Assembly: GCF_902167145.1 (NCBI RefSeq)
Contig: NC_050098.1
Coordinates: forward strand, 135,172,207 to 135,236,206
Origin: Zea mays
Lineage: Eukaryota > Streptophyta > Magnoliopsida > Poales > Poaceae
Direction of reading: 5' to 3'
Length of the DNA stretch: 64,000 nucleotides
In this document: positions 22,185 through 33,700 of the stretch, piece by piece
How the letters are laid out: every line of letters starts with the position of its first letter
How positions within the stretch are numbered: position 1 is the stretch's first letter
Program-made: the position numbers and the translations under genes
Notes under the pieces: model-generated
Seen by the model: the letters and a program-made list of their open reading frames with translations, nothing else
Database searches by the model: none
Told to the model about the DNA's origin: nothing

Positions 22185-22986
22185 AACATTGCACATATTG
22201 CTAATTTATTTACCTTTGATCATGTCTCTTTCCATTGGTACAAATGCATATTTCTTATTCTTCTTGTGCCAAAGCTAAGACTAATGTGCTTCCATGAGTA
22301 TTTCTGTGTTTAGTCTTAGATTGAAAGGGAAATGGAGTATTCGACAAAGGCAAGGCTTCCACTACAACTCTATCAATATCACTTATTCTTTGCCCTCCTC
22401 ATAAACTTTCACTCATATCATGTTACCAAAAGGGGAGAAAATAGGCCCAAAGGGGGATAATTAAAAGGCCTCTCAAGTTTCTTCATTTTTGGTGATTAAT
22501 ACCAAAGGGGGAGAAATTAATAGGCCCAAAGCAAAAGGACCGCACCACCACCCATTTCCAAATTTTCAAAAACTATTTTGCAAAGGGGAAGAAATTATTT
22601 CAATTGCAAAAACCTCTTGACAGCGAAGGGGAGAACTTCTTGAGGGGGAGATTTTATTTAGCCAAAGGAAAAGCATTTGAAACAGGGGGAGAATTTCCAA
22701 AAATCTTGGAAATACTTTTTGAAATCATACTCTTATACCATTGGCTATTTGCAAAAGAATTTGAAAAGACTTTTCAAAAAAAGATTTGCAAAAATAACCT
22801 AAGTGGTGCAAATGTGGTCCAAAATGTTAAACTAGAAGAAAGCAATCATACATACTTAGAAATACTTTCAGTTGGTTTAAATTTAAGGTAACTTATGCAC
22901 ATCTGTCAAAATGCAAACTAGTTACATTTCTACACTTTGTATTTGCTTTAGTTTGTGTTAGCATCAATCACAAAAAAGGGGGAGAT
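22185..22986 (+). other. C2 3' untranslated region with many polypurine tracts
   Basis: Non-coding. Purine tracts related to 'caaagggggagaaatt' recur at least six times (about 22428, 22449, 22502, 22585, 22640, 22683) before the functional copy at 22974-22986 next to the LTR. The ORF 22604-22891 runs through this tract and is not credible. Confidence 0.75.
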
Positions 22987-24258
22987 TGAAAGGGAAATGG
23001 CCTCAACATTTCCTATAATCATTTTTTGTGTTTGACGACCATCACAAACCTTATGGGACTAACTAGTTTGTCCAATTGATCATTTGTTAGGTGGATAAGT
23101 TCATCTACAACTACTCTAAGTCGACTCTCCGGAATACCATAGATTATTCCGGACAGGAGAAGTTTTTTGGAAAAACACCTATGTGTGGACCGTCCGGGCC
23201 CTTGTGGTGGACCGTCCGTGACACCAGAGTGAGCCTCGGACAGGAACAATGCAAAAACACAAGTTAACACTACAAACCATCCGAGACCAAGCATGGACCG
23301 TCCAGTCGTTGAAAAACCATAAAAACCCGAAGGTGACGGGTTCAGTAAAATGCATTTTTAGCGTCCTCACGGACCGTTCAGGGTGCACGACCGGACCGTC
23401 CGCGACTGCTTTATCTGACATCTGACGACACATTAAATGCACTATAGCTGTTACTGCTGACCATTGCGATTTTAGTCGTTGATGTGCAGGGGCGGACCGT
23501 CCAGACCAGGAGTGCGGACTGTCCGCGGTTGGCAGAAAAGGAGCAATGGCTAGGAAGTGGTTGAAGGCTATAAATACAACTCCAACCACCTCCAATCAAC
23601 ACATCCAAGCACTATACTCATTCATACTCAATACAAGAGCTAGCAATCCATTCCAAGACACATTCAAAGCTTCCAAACTCTCCAAATCCCACAATTAAGA
23701 CAAGTGATCACTAGTGCTTAGTGACTTGAGAGAGTGTGATCTGTGTGTTATTTGTCGCTCTTGTTGCTTGGTTTTTGTAATCGTGCTTTCTTCTTCACCT
23801 TCTAAACCTTTCAAGTGTTTTGTAAAGCAAGCAAGAGACACCTTAGTGTGTGCTGATCCTTGCGGGGTCTTAGTGACCCAAGTGATTAAGAAGAAGCACT
23901 CGACCGGTCTGTGTGACCGTTTGAGAGAGGGAAAGGGTTGGAATAGACCTAGCCTTTGTGGCCTCCTCAACGGGGACTAGGTTCTTTGGAATCGAACCTC
24001 GGTAAACAAATTGCTGTGTTAATTTGTGTTGATCTCCATTCGATTTGTTTATCCTCTCTCCTCTCTCTAAAAGTTCCCTTGCTCATATTTATTTGAGTTG
24101 GTTCCCAAAAGATATCCGCATTGTTTGAGCAACTCCTAGCAAGGAGAACTATCTTCCGCACTCCGAATTACTTCTAACACTAACCCCGGACATAGTGCGT
24201 CTTCAAAATTCATAATTTTTAGGTTTCGCCTATTCACCCTCCCTTTAGGCGACTTTCA
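22987..24258 (+). repeat. 3' LTR of Sirevirus C2
   Basis: Starts 'tgaaagggaaatggcc' and ends 'ggcgactttca'. It is 1272 bp. CGGACCGTCCG-type palindromes lie at about 23186, 23209, 23295, 23370, 23391, 23492 and 23511. The TATA box is in 'ggctataaatacaac' (23567-23580). Confidence 0.85.
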
Positions 24259-25154
24259 GTTATTGTCCAGGACCATCCACCGACTTCGATGCGTAGAGAA
24301 GAGTCATACACAATGGACAACAAGAGGACATCGAAGATCCAATCCCCAATTGCTTCAATCTTCATTTGCAGTAATGAATAGAAGCCTAGCTGCTTTATAC
24401 CCTTTCTTTTAGCTTATCTAGCCTTTGGAATGTATATCATAATTATCACTCTCTCTCTCTCTCTCCAATTATTCTTTGCCTTTATCTTCCCCTTTTTGCA
24501 TCAATCTCCACAAGTTATATCTCCCTACTTTTATCTCCCCATTTAGCATTAATCGCCAAAATAGTTCCCTTTTAAAAACAAGTGACAAGTGAGGGCAAGA
24601 GGTTGATAAAATGGTAAACATTTTATTCAAATTTACATACTAGCACGAAAGGGGTCTTAATTGCACAAAGGTAATATGAGTGTTACGAAGTGATTTACCT
24701 TTGTTTTATACCTTATAATCATATTTTCATGAAGTTTTTCCAAACTTGTGCTTGATCTTGATTGAAATTCAATTGCTAGCTCTTGTTGTCATTTTTAAGA
24801 CACTAGTCCAAGATACCAGTTGAAGATTACCATATGAAGGATATGTTTTTGATATTTGGAATCTAGATGTCACCAAGAAATTGCTTATCAAGACAAGGGA
24901 CAACATTAGATTACATATGTATGGATTCTACAACTAGTGACCATTTTAGATATGTAAGACAAGTAGATCACATGTTGCATAATTAGGTACTAAATCCTCC
25001 TTATATGATAGTACATACATGTATTTGATACCAATTAAGGTAACATGATAAAGAAAGAAAATATGCACTATTTGGTCAATTAGGCTTGAAACTGGAGAAT
25101 TTATGAGATATGCTACTTCAGAGATAAAAATTGTCATCCAAGTGAACACGATAC
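24259..25154. other. Unassigned 896 bp between C2 and C3
   Basis: AT-rich, with no ORF worth reporting and no LTR ends, PBS or inverted repeats that I can see. It abuts the right end of C2 and the left end of C3, so it is older than both. It could be 3' UTR of another copia element or rare non-repetitive DNA. Confidence 0.5.
24449..24465 (+). repeat. CT microsatellite
   Basis: About eight CT units ('ctctctctctctctct') in the unassigned segment. Confidence 0.9.
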
Positions 25155-26269
25155 CAAAAGGGAAATGGCCTTAAACCATTTATTATATTGATTTTGGTGC
25201 TTGATGATCATCACAACCATTCAAACTAACCAGTTTGCCTAGTCTTTGATTCACATGTTCATAAGTTCAACAGTTTAAGTTTCTAAGTCATAATCAACTC
25301 AGATCCAACAATATAGAGGTAAAACATGGAATAGATGAACCACCAATAGTTTTACGCTTTGGATAAATTCTAAAAACCCCTAGAAGCCTATTCGATATAT
25401 TAAGAGAGGTTGGAAATCTCAGAATCAACATCTCACTATTTTGGATATAGTTTGAACAGAAGAAGAAATATGAGTTAGAGAATTAAAATGTCCAAGATCC
25501 ATGACTTAGACTAGTTGGAAAGCCACTAGAGATATTTGTATAAGTCATAGGATCTCCCTCAAGTTCAGCCAAAGCAACTTGGAGAAAATAGTTCAAAGAT
25601 CAACGACAAGTCAAAAACTCAAGTAATGAAATCACCAAGTGCGGACCCTTCTCGTGGACCGTCCGGTTATAAACCGTGAAACGTCCCACTATAATTCACA
25701 GACAATCCATTGCTTCAGCCCGAAGTTGACTACTTGAGCAAAAGCATTTTAGTGCTGGCGCGGACCATCCGGGACCAAGGGCAGACCGTCCGCAAGTCGT
25801 CACCAAGGGAAGAAAACCGTTGGGGTGTTAGACATAACTATTGTAGTGTTAGATCTAACCGTTGGAGGGTCGTGGATCGTCAGGACCCTAGTCGCGGACC
25901 GTCCATCATTGCAAAGTTTGGCAGATGCGCCATAACAACTATATGGGTGGTTGAGGGCTATTGTAACGCCCTGAATTTGGGGGTAGAATTTTTTCTTCTT
26001 TTCCCTCACCAAATTCAGGCGTTACCCTTTCCTTTTCCCTTTTCTCCTCGCTAAACCTTGATCTTTTCCAAAGTTATAGCGGGATTCGGCTTGAGATCCC
26101 ATGTAAAGCAAAACCCTAAAATACTTTACTTTGTGTGATGCACCATGCCGAACCATGCATACCTTTTGATTGTTTAAAAATGTGAATGCATTCATCTAGA
26201 GGAAAATAGATTTTAGAAAAAAAGAAAAACCCTTTTTCTTCTCTTCCCCCCTCCTTCCCCATTTTTGGC

Positions 26270-27130
26270 CCAGCCGCCCCCTCCCCCTCGCACCCGGCCC
26301 AGCCGGCCGGCCCAGCCGCCCCTCCCCTCCCCCTCCCCCCAAATTCTCTCTCTCCCCTCCCCTGCGGGCCCCGCCCGTCATTCTCTCTCCCTCTCTCCCT
26401 CTCCGCCGCCCTCTCCCTGCGCCGCCGCCGCCGCCGCGCCGTCCTCCCCCCGTGCGGTGAGCCCCTCCCTCTTCCCTCCCCCTCCCTCCCTCTCCCCGGC
26501 GAGCCGCCCTGCGCCCGCCCCGCCCGGCCACCCCGGCGACCCGCCCCGCCCCGCGCCCGGCCCCGCCCCGACCTCGCTCGGCCCCGGCGAGCCACCCCCG
26601 CCCCGCCCTCGCGTCGCCCCCTGGCGAGCCGCCCCCACCCCGCCCTCACGCCGCCCCCGGCGAGCCGCCCCGGCCCGCCCCGGCGCGCCGCCCCCGCCCC
26701 CGACCTCGCGCCGCCCCGGCGACCCGCCCCCGCCCCGGCGACCCACCCTCGCGCCGCACAGGCCGACCCGCCCCGCGCCCGGCCCCGCCCCAGCCGCGCC
26801 ACCCCGGTGTCGCCCCAGCCCGGCCGCGCCGCCCTCAGCCCCGCCGGCCCCCGGCTGCCCCGCCTAGACCCCGCCCCGCCCGTGCTTCGCCCCGCCCGTG
26901 CTCCGTGCTCGCCCGCCCGCCCCGGCGTGCCTTGCTCGCGTCGTGACAGCCCCGGCGCGGCCTCGAGCTCAGCCCAGCGTGCCTATGGCGCGCGGCCTTG
27001 AGCTCGGCTAGCGCGCGGCCCCGACGTGCGCACGGCTAGTTCCCGGCGTGTGCGTGCGGCCTTGCGCGCGTGCTCGCGTAGTGCGCAGTGCCTTGGCACG
27101 ACCCGTCGTGCCTTCGTCTACCCCCCAAAC
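26270..27130 (+). repeat. Extreme C-rich/GC-rich tract in B LTR
   Basis: Nearly continuous C and G with strong strand bias: runs such as 'ccccgcccc' on the plus strand and thus GGGGCGGGG on the minus strand. The second copy is at 35695-36510. All long ORFs here (for example 26265-26867 and 26116-26802) are proline- or glycine/arginine-rich by composition and not coding. Confidence 0.9.
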
Positions 27131-28108
27131 ATGCCCGTCTACCCCCCCCCCCTTTATATTTTATGTGTGCTAATCACATTGTTCATGTTAATAAGATAGG
27201 AGTCTCAATTTAGAAATTGGTTACGTTAGTTAATTTGTATAGCTAATCGTCTATCTCATTTAATGTTAATCTACTAAAAGTGGTCACATTTCCATTAGTG
27301 CATGTAGCTAATCCTTATTATTGGAGCTAAGTAGAACTAGAGCACGTAACGTTTAGTTATTCGTCTACCCGTAGTGCGCCTCGAGCATAAGCTTTAACCC
27401 CTGCGAGACCTTTCCCCGTTTCTTTCTAACCATGGTAAATGCAATATCGCATGTCATATTCTATGCATGTTTAATCTACTTGTTCTCTTGTATGGTTCGA
27501 CAAAAATGGGGGTTGTGTGGCCATTGATCATCGACCAGAGGCTCATAAACCTCACCCCACATATGTTTCCTTGCCATAGATCACATTCTTGGATTTCTGG
27601 TGGAGATCATTTCTTGGTTAAAAACTCGTACGTGTTAGCCTTCGGTATTATTGAAAATGGTCGCTCATGGGTTTGTTTCCTAATTTGAATGGATGGATGT
27701 ATGTATGTTTGCACTCGCAAAGAGAACGATCCGGTTGAAGAGCCCGAGGAACTAGCAAGAGAAGCCCCTGAGCAGCAGTCGGTTGGTGGAGGCAAGTGTC
27801 CCTTGACCTATCTCTGTCCTATTCATTATTTAATTCACCTCCCGCATTACACATTTATGCCTAAGGATTTACTAGCTTTGTTATCCATATCCTTGTTTAC
27901 CTATTCGGGTTGGATTATTATTGTTTAGCTTTATGGTATTGCTCAACTATAATCAATGAACATGATGAGATTATCTATGATACGCTGTTTTCCCCTCCTT
28001 TATTATGATGTTATTCTTGTGGCATTCAAGGGGGCTCGAACGGTTTCTCGAGTGCCTCTCCGTAAGGACCTGTTCTTTGGATGACCGCCCGGGAAAACAG
28101 TGCAACCA

Positions 28109-28456
28109 TAAGGGTGGAATGGGGTGCCCTTAGCTGAATAATTAGAGGATCCGGGGTGTAGTTCGCTTAGCCGTTGTGCCGTCAATGGGGCTCGGTGTAT
28201 GCGGCTCGCTCTGCCAAGTTTGGGTTCGCCCCTTGGGGAGGAGTGCGGTGCATTTAGGAAACCTAACGGGCGGCTACAGCCCCGGGGAGTCTTTGTAAAG
28301 GCTACGTAGTGATGCCCTGCTGGGTCACCTTGGTAGTGATCAATGGAGAGTCATGATCTCCAGGCGGAAATGGAATCACGGCTTGTGGGTAAAGTGCACA
28401 ACCTCTGCAGAGTGTTTGAAAACTGATATATCAGCCGTGCTCGTGGTTATGAGCGG
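28109..28456 (+). other. Hairpin-rich conserved block in B LTR
   Basis: The stems are TAAGGG/CCCTTA (28109-28132), CTCTGCAGAG (28403-28412), CTGATATATCAG (28423-28434), and GCTC/GAGC with outer CC/GG (28435-28456). The 3' LTR copy is at about 37331-37677. Homologous stems with different sequence occur in F and A. Confidence 0.55.
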
Positions 28457-29122
28457 CCAAGGGAGCTCCAGTGATTAGTGGTACTTGATCAGAGACATTT
28501 TGGTTTACAGGTGGCAATGTGATTGATGGTTCTGGTTATGACTATGGTACTGGTAAGTGGTATTCTTTCCGTTTGGAAAGGGTACATCGGGCTAATAACT
28601 TGGGTTAATGCTAAAACCTGGCTTTCTATTAGTAAATAATAATCTGACCAACTAAAAGCAACTCTTTGACTTATCCCCCACATAAAGCTAGTCCACTACA
28701 GCCAAACAAGATACTTGCTGAGTATGTTGATGTGTACTCACACTTGCTCTACACACCAAACCCCCCCCCATCCCCAGGTTGTCAGCATTGCAACCACTGC
28801 TCAGGAGAAGATGAAGCTGTGGAAGGAGACTTCCAGGAGTTCCAAGACTACGACGAGTTCTAGGCGTGGGTTAGCGGCAACCCCCAGTCGGCTGCCTGTG
28901 AAGGCCGCGTTATCTACGTTTCTTTTCCGCACTTTGATTTATTGTAAAGACTATGTGGATGTCTCAGACATATGATGTAATCGACTATTTCCCTTTTTAA
29001 TACTATTTGAGCACTGTGTGATGATGTCCATGATTATGTAACTGCTGTGTACGTGAATTGCTGATCCTGGCACGTACATGGTTCGCATTCGGTTTGCCTT
29101 CTAAAACCGGGTGTGACATAAG

Positions 29123-29135
29123 TGGTATCAAAGCC
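29123..29135 (+). other. B primer-binding site
   Basis: 'tggtatcaaagcc' four bases after the LTR end, a near match to the initiator Met tRNA complement. Confidence 0.8.
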
Positions 29136-29378
29136 GTGCTGACTGTAGGACCGCTAACCTAGAATAGAATGGTCGTTCTAAGGACTATAGACCTCTGTCC
29201 CTGCCTTGACTTTGATATCCCTTCAAAAGTTGGTCATACCGACCAAACCTATGTTCTACTATATATTATACCTTGCTGAAAATTATGTTTTATTCTAATC
29301 CTTCATTTATTTATGATTCATTACTTGCTGGTCATATTGATTCTGTTCTCACTCTTTTGCTTGCGGTGTCTTTTGTAG

Positions 29379-30392
29379 ATGGCTCGTCTTAGACACACCG
29401 CACGGAAGTCTGTCATCCCCTTCTTACCCTCCCGCCTTGCTGAGCGTCCGCTTCGTCGTCCCGTGACCGGACAGTCCAGCCACTTGGAGAGACTGCACCA
29501 CCGCCTGCATGAGGAGCAGGAACGTCGACGACATGAGCAGCAGGGCTCTTCTTTCTCGCTCCAGCAGGAGATAGAGTCTGTGAGGAGCTGCTCCCCGGTG
29601 CTTCCCCTGGAGGCGCCCCCTGCACCACCACTGAGCGCCCCAGCCTCTGGAGTAGCTACTAGAGAAGACGCAGACGACGGAGGTGGCGACGACAGCTCGA
29701 GCCACGACACCGACTTCTCTGCTGACCAGGAGTCGGAAGGATGGGTTGCTCGACCCATCACTCGTGATGCTGCTCGCGGGTGTCACTTCCACGATGCGCT
29801 CGACACCCTGCTACGTCAGGCACTTAACCGGCGTACTTGGTCCATCGAGTATCGCTATGTGGTCTACCAGCATAGTCGTGGGGTCTACCCGGACCGCTGG
29901 GAGGCGACCTGCTTGGTGTGCCGTCCAGAGAACAGTCTCCAAGGTGCGGAGGCCTGCTCAGAGCACTATTCCATCTCTGAGTGGGACTCAGCTGAGGCGG
30001 CCATGCAAGATGCCGCACGGCGTGCGCTTTCGCACTACTGCTCGGTTCTCGGTGGGGTAGCTGACGGTCTCAACCTAAAGTATTACCCCCGCCGTCCATC
30101 TGGCAGCACAGGAGGCGTGATTGTCTCACCTGTTGGTGAAGACAATCCTAGGTTGAGCAGCACAGTCAACCTAGCCGTCGTGTTAAACACAGAGTTGGAC
30201 CATGCACTAGATGAGCTGAGTAGGGCTCGTGCTAAGATCGCCCTGCTGCGGGCTGAGCACGCGGAACGTCGTCACCTGGATGATGGTTCCCCCGCTCCCG
30301 TCGGGACTCAGCACCCGTACCGCTCACCTCGGTGTGGACGCCAGTCTTATGGCAATCCCAACTGCAAGACCAAGATAAATCTAGAACCATAG
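29379..30392 (+). CDS. Extra 5' ORF of chromovirus B; histone H3-tail-like N-terminus
   Basis: This is a 337-aa protein of unknown function between PBS and gag. Its start 'MARLRHTARKS' matches the histone H3 tail at A1, R2, T6, A7, R8, K9 and S10, with Arg at the K4 position. A Gln/Arg-rich coil follows (about residues 28-70), then an acidic Ser/Asp stretch (about 95-115), a globular segment (about 130-250) and a coiled coil (about 265-300). The ATG directly follows 'gtcttttgtag', a strong splice-acceptor-like sequence. The frame is intact from ATG to stop in an element whose gag-pol has three stops. The region around residues 190-270 weakly resembles D's extra ORF. Extra 5' ORFs with partial H3 similarity have been reported in grass chromoviruses (recalled from a survey of plant Ty3/gypsy elements). 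Confidence 0.75.
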   Translation: MARLRHTARKSVIPFLPSRLAERPLRRPVTGQSSHLERLHHRLHEEQERRRHEQQGSSFSLQQEIESVRSCSPVLPLEAPPAPPLSAPASGVATREDADDGGGDDSSSHDTDFSADQESEGWVARPITRDAARGCHFHDALDTLLRQALNRRTWSIEYRYVVYQHSRGVYPDRWEATCLVCRPENSLQGAEACSEHYSISEWDSAEAAMQDAARRALSHYCSVLGGVADGLNLKYYPRRPSGSTGGVIVSPVGEDNPRLSSTVNLAVVLNTELDHALDELSRARAKIALLRAEHAERRHLDDGSPAPVGTQHPYRSPRCGRQSYGNPNCKTKINLEP

Positions 30393-30796
30393 ATCGTTAG
30401 AGTTGGACCTTGTAATTAATACAAAATATATACGTAGAAACTACAGTCTTAGCGTTAGTCTCGCTCTTAGTTAGTCTTAGTTAGACAGGGTAGTTTGCTA
30501 TATCCTGTGCATTTATGTTTGTCATGATGAACTATGTTTGATTTGGATCTTTGTAATGACTGTCACCAGAGTGTGGGTACCCCCCTACATTTTGGTTTAC
30601 CTGTTATGTTAATGGAGTTAGTTATCTAGTTGGGAAGCCTTTTATTCCACTTTCCTCTTTATCTGAGAAGCTGTGTTGGTCTGTGTTGGAGATCAGTGAA
30701 GATGCTCATCTGTTCAGTGTGGTGGAGAATTCTTTACTCTTTTCTTATGCTGCAAGATTTGCGAGATTAGTTCTGATGTGTGGTTGCATTCTGCAG
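30393..30796 (+). other. B spacer between extra ORF and gag
   Basis: Non-coding 404 bp, T-rich towards its end, finishing 'ggttgcattctgcag' exactly at the gag ATG (30797). It reads as the 3' part of an intron. The open frame from 30683 into gag lacks support as coding sequence. Confidence 0.55.
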
Positions 30797-33700
30797 ATGT
30801 CAGAGAACAGGCGCAGAGGAGGAAGGCGTGCTCAGCAGGAGCAAGCCGCTCAACAGGAAGAGGTGCCCCAGCAACAGCAGCTGCCGCCCCCGCCCCCGAT
30901 GTCCATCGAGCAGATGTTTCTGATGCAGACTCATGCAGTTCAAGCCATCGGTCAGACTCTAGCCGCCATTCAGCAGCAGCAGCAAGCACCACCTCAACCT
31001 CAGATGCCTCAGATGCCCAGGGACAAGCGTGCTGAATTCATGAGAGGTCATCCCCCAACTTTTTCTCACTCTTCTGACCCCATGGATGCTGAAGACTGGC
31101 TGCGCACTGTGGAGCGGGAGTTGCATACCGCTCAGTGCGATGACAGGGAGAAAGTCCTGTATGGTCCCCGTCTGTTGAGAGGAGCAGCTTAGTCATGGTG
31201 GGAGTCTTATCTCGCCACCCATGCCACCCCCGACACCATCACCTGGGAAGAGTTTAGAGGTAGCTTTCATCAGTACCATGTGCCTGCAGGTCTGATGACA
31301 GTGAAGAAGGAGGAGTTCCTGGCCCTCAAGCAAGGGTCATCGTCTGTCAGTGAGTACCGGGACAGGTTTCTGCAGCTGTCTCGCTATGCTCCTGAAGATG
31401 TCAACACCGACGCCAAGCGACAGTACCGTTTTCTGAGAGGCTTGGTTGACCCTCTTCAGTATCAGCTGATGAATCAAACCTTCCCGACATTCCAGCACCT
31501 GATTGACAGAGTAATCATGACAGAGAGGAAGCGTAAGGAGATGGAAGATCGTAAGCGCAAGATCAGTGGACCCCAGCCTAGAAGCAGCAATCGTCCTCGT
31601 TTCTCAGGCAATCAACCTCAGCAGTTCAGGCAGAACCAGCATCCACCTCAGCAGCATCAGCAGTTCCAAAGGCAGTATCCTCAGCACCAGTATCAGAACC
31701 GTCAGAGCAATCAATCAGGAGGCCAGTTTTAGAGGCAGAATCAGCAGGCACTTCGTCTTCCTGCCCCAGCAACCCAGCAGAGCAGTCAGGCAGCACCAGC
31801 TCAGGTTGGAAACAGAGCATGTTTCCACTGTGGAGAGCAAGGCCACTGGGTGATGCAATGTCCGAAGAAAGCATCCCAGCAGCAATCAGGCCCCAATGCC
31901 CCAACAAAGCAGAATGTGTCTCAGCCTCGAGCAGGCAACCGCTCTCAGCCGCGCTATAATCATGGGAGACTGAATCACTTGGAGGCTGAAGCAGTTCAGG
32001 AGACCCCCGGCATGATAGTAGGTATGTTCCCAGTCGACTCCCATATTGCAGAAGTGTTATTTGATACTGGAGCAACGCATTCTTTCATTACTGCATCATG
32101 GGTAGAAGCACATAATCTTCCAATAACTACCATGTCAACCCCCATTCAAATTGACTCAGCCGGTGGTAGAATTCGAACTGATAGCATATGTTTGAATGTA
32201 AGTGTGGAAATAAGGGGGATAGTGTTTCCCGCTAACCTCATAGTAATGGGTACTCAGGGAATAGATGTCATCCTAGGGATGAATTGGCTAGATAAGTATC
32301 AGGCAGTGATCAGTTGTGATAAGAGGACAATCAAGTTGGTGTCCCCACTAGGAGAGGAAGTGGTGACCGAGTTAGTCCCGCCTGAGCCGAAGAAAGGAAG
32401 TTGTTATCAGATGGCTATCGATAGCAGTGAAGCAGACCCAATTGAGAGGATCAAGATTGTGTCTGAGTTCCCAGATGTGTTTCTAAAGGACTTACCAGGT
32501 ATGCCACCAGCGCGGAAAGTTGAATTTGCCATAGAGCTTCTTCCTGGAACCGCCCCCATCTTTAAGAGAGCTTACAGAATATCCAGACCAGAGTTGGTTG
32601 AACTTAAGAAGTAGATTGATGAGCTGTCAGAGAAAGGTTACATCCGACCAAGCACCTCACCTTGGGCCGCCCCTGTCCTATTTGTGGAGAAGAAAGATGG
32701 CACCAAAAGGATGTGTATCGATTACCGAGCTCTGAATGAAGTCACAATCAAGAACAAGTACCCCTTGCCCATAATAGAAGATCTGTTCGACCAGTTGAGA
32801 GGAGCCAGTGTGTTCTCCAAGATTGATCTGAGGTCAGGTTATCATCAGCTCAGGATCCGACCTTCGGATATTCCGAAGACGACATTCATTACCAAGTATG
32901 GTTTGTATGAGTTCACTGTGATGTCTTTTGGTTTGACCAATGCACCGGCCTTCTTCATGAACTTGATGAACAATGTATTCATGGATTATCTTGATAAGTT
33001 TGTGGTGGTATTCATTGATGACATTCTGGTTTATTCTCAAAGCGAGGAAGAGCATGTAGATCATTTGAAGATGGTATTGCAGAGATTGCGAGAGCACCAG
33101 TTGTATGCAAAGTTGAGCAAGTGTGAATTCTGGATCAATGAGGTCATGTTCTTGGGTCACATAATCAACAAAGAAGGATTGGTTGTGGATCCGAAGAAAG
33201 TGGCAGACATTCTGAACTGGAAAGCGCCAACAGATGCCCGAGGAATCAAGAGTTTCATTGGAATGGTCGGATATTATCAACGATTCATTGAAGGGTTTTC
33301 GAAGATTGCGAAACCAATGACAGCGTTGCTAGGCAACAAGGTCGAGTTCAAGTGGACCCAGAAATGTCAAGAGGCTTTTGAAGCACTGAAAGAGAAGTTG
33401 ACCACAGCGCCTGTCTTAGTCTTGCCTGATGTGCACAAGCCCTTCTCGGTGTATTGTGATGCTTGTTACACAGGTTTGGGATGTGTGTTGATGCAAGAGG
33501 GAAGAGTTGTGGCTTACTCGTCCCGACAGTTGAAGGTTCATGAGAAGAATTACCCAATCCATGATCTAGAGTTGGCAGCAGTGGTTCACGCACTGAAGAC
33601 ATGGAGGCACTACCTGTATGGACAGAAGTGTGATGTTTACACAGACCACAAGAGTCTGAAGTACATATTCACTAAGTCAGAGTTGAATATGAGGCAGCGA

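Larger units (their letters stand above)
20044..24258 (+). mobile_element. Sirevirus C2 (Ty1/copia), 3' half
   Basis: Starts in the C-terminal part of integrase, where F is inserted ('SKCFILIKRG' in frame right after 20043). It continues through reverse transcriptase, RNase H, a 3' UTR with several polypurine tracts, and a 1272-bp LTR. It is closely related to C1 but distinct: its LTR palindromes are of the CGGACCGTCCG type, not CACCGGAC/GTCCGGTG. No PBS follows 24258, confirming a 3' LTR. The 5' half lies left of F, outside the window. Confidence 0.88.
25962..29118 (+). repeat. B 5' LTR
   Basis: 3157 bp from 'tgtaacgccctgaatttg' to 'aaaaccgggtgtgaca'. It contains an extreme GC tract, a run of 13 C (27139-27151) before 'tttatattttatg', and the hairpin block at 28109-28456. 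It is about 200 bp longer than the 3' LTR, mainly through 27496-27671, which the 3' copy replaces by about 6 bases (36890-36895). Confidence 0.9.

Noticed and set aside
26116..26867. Long proline-rich and glycine/arginine-rich ORFs on both strands (and copies at 35537-36389)
   Set aside because: They come from the GC-only LTR tract, overlap in several frames and change between the two LTR copies.
27496..27671. MITE insertion in B's 5' LTR
   Set aside because: No terminal inverted repeats and no TSD. A deletion in the other LTR explains it better.
29123..29135. tRNA gene fragments at TGGTATC... sites (also 39162 and 62782)
   Set aside because: They adjoin LTR ends and are primer-binding sites, not tRNA genes.
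29321..29792. Minus-strand ORFs of 122 and 146 aa opposite the extra ORF of B
   Set aside because: They are shadows of the plus-strand frame, caused by its codon composition.
30683..30796. An earlier gag start at 30683 in B
   Set aside because: The sequence before 30797 looks like intron (T-rich, ending ctgcag), and its translation is not gag-like.
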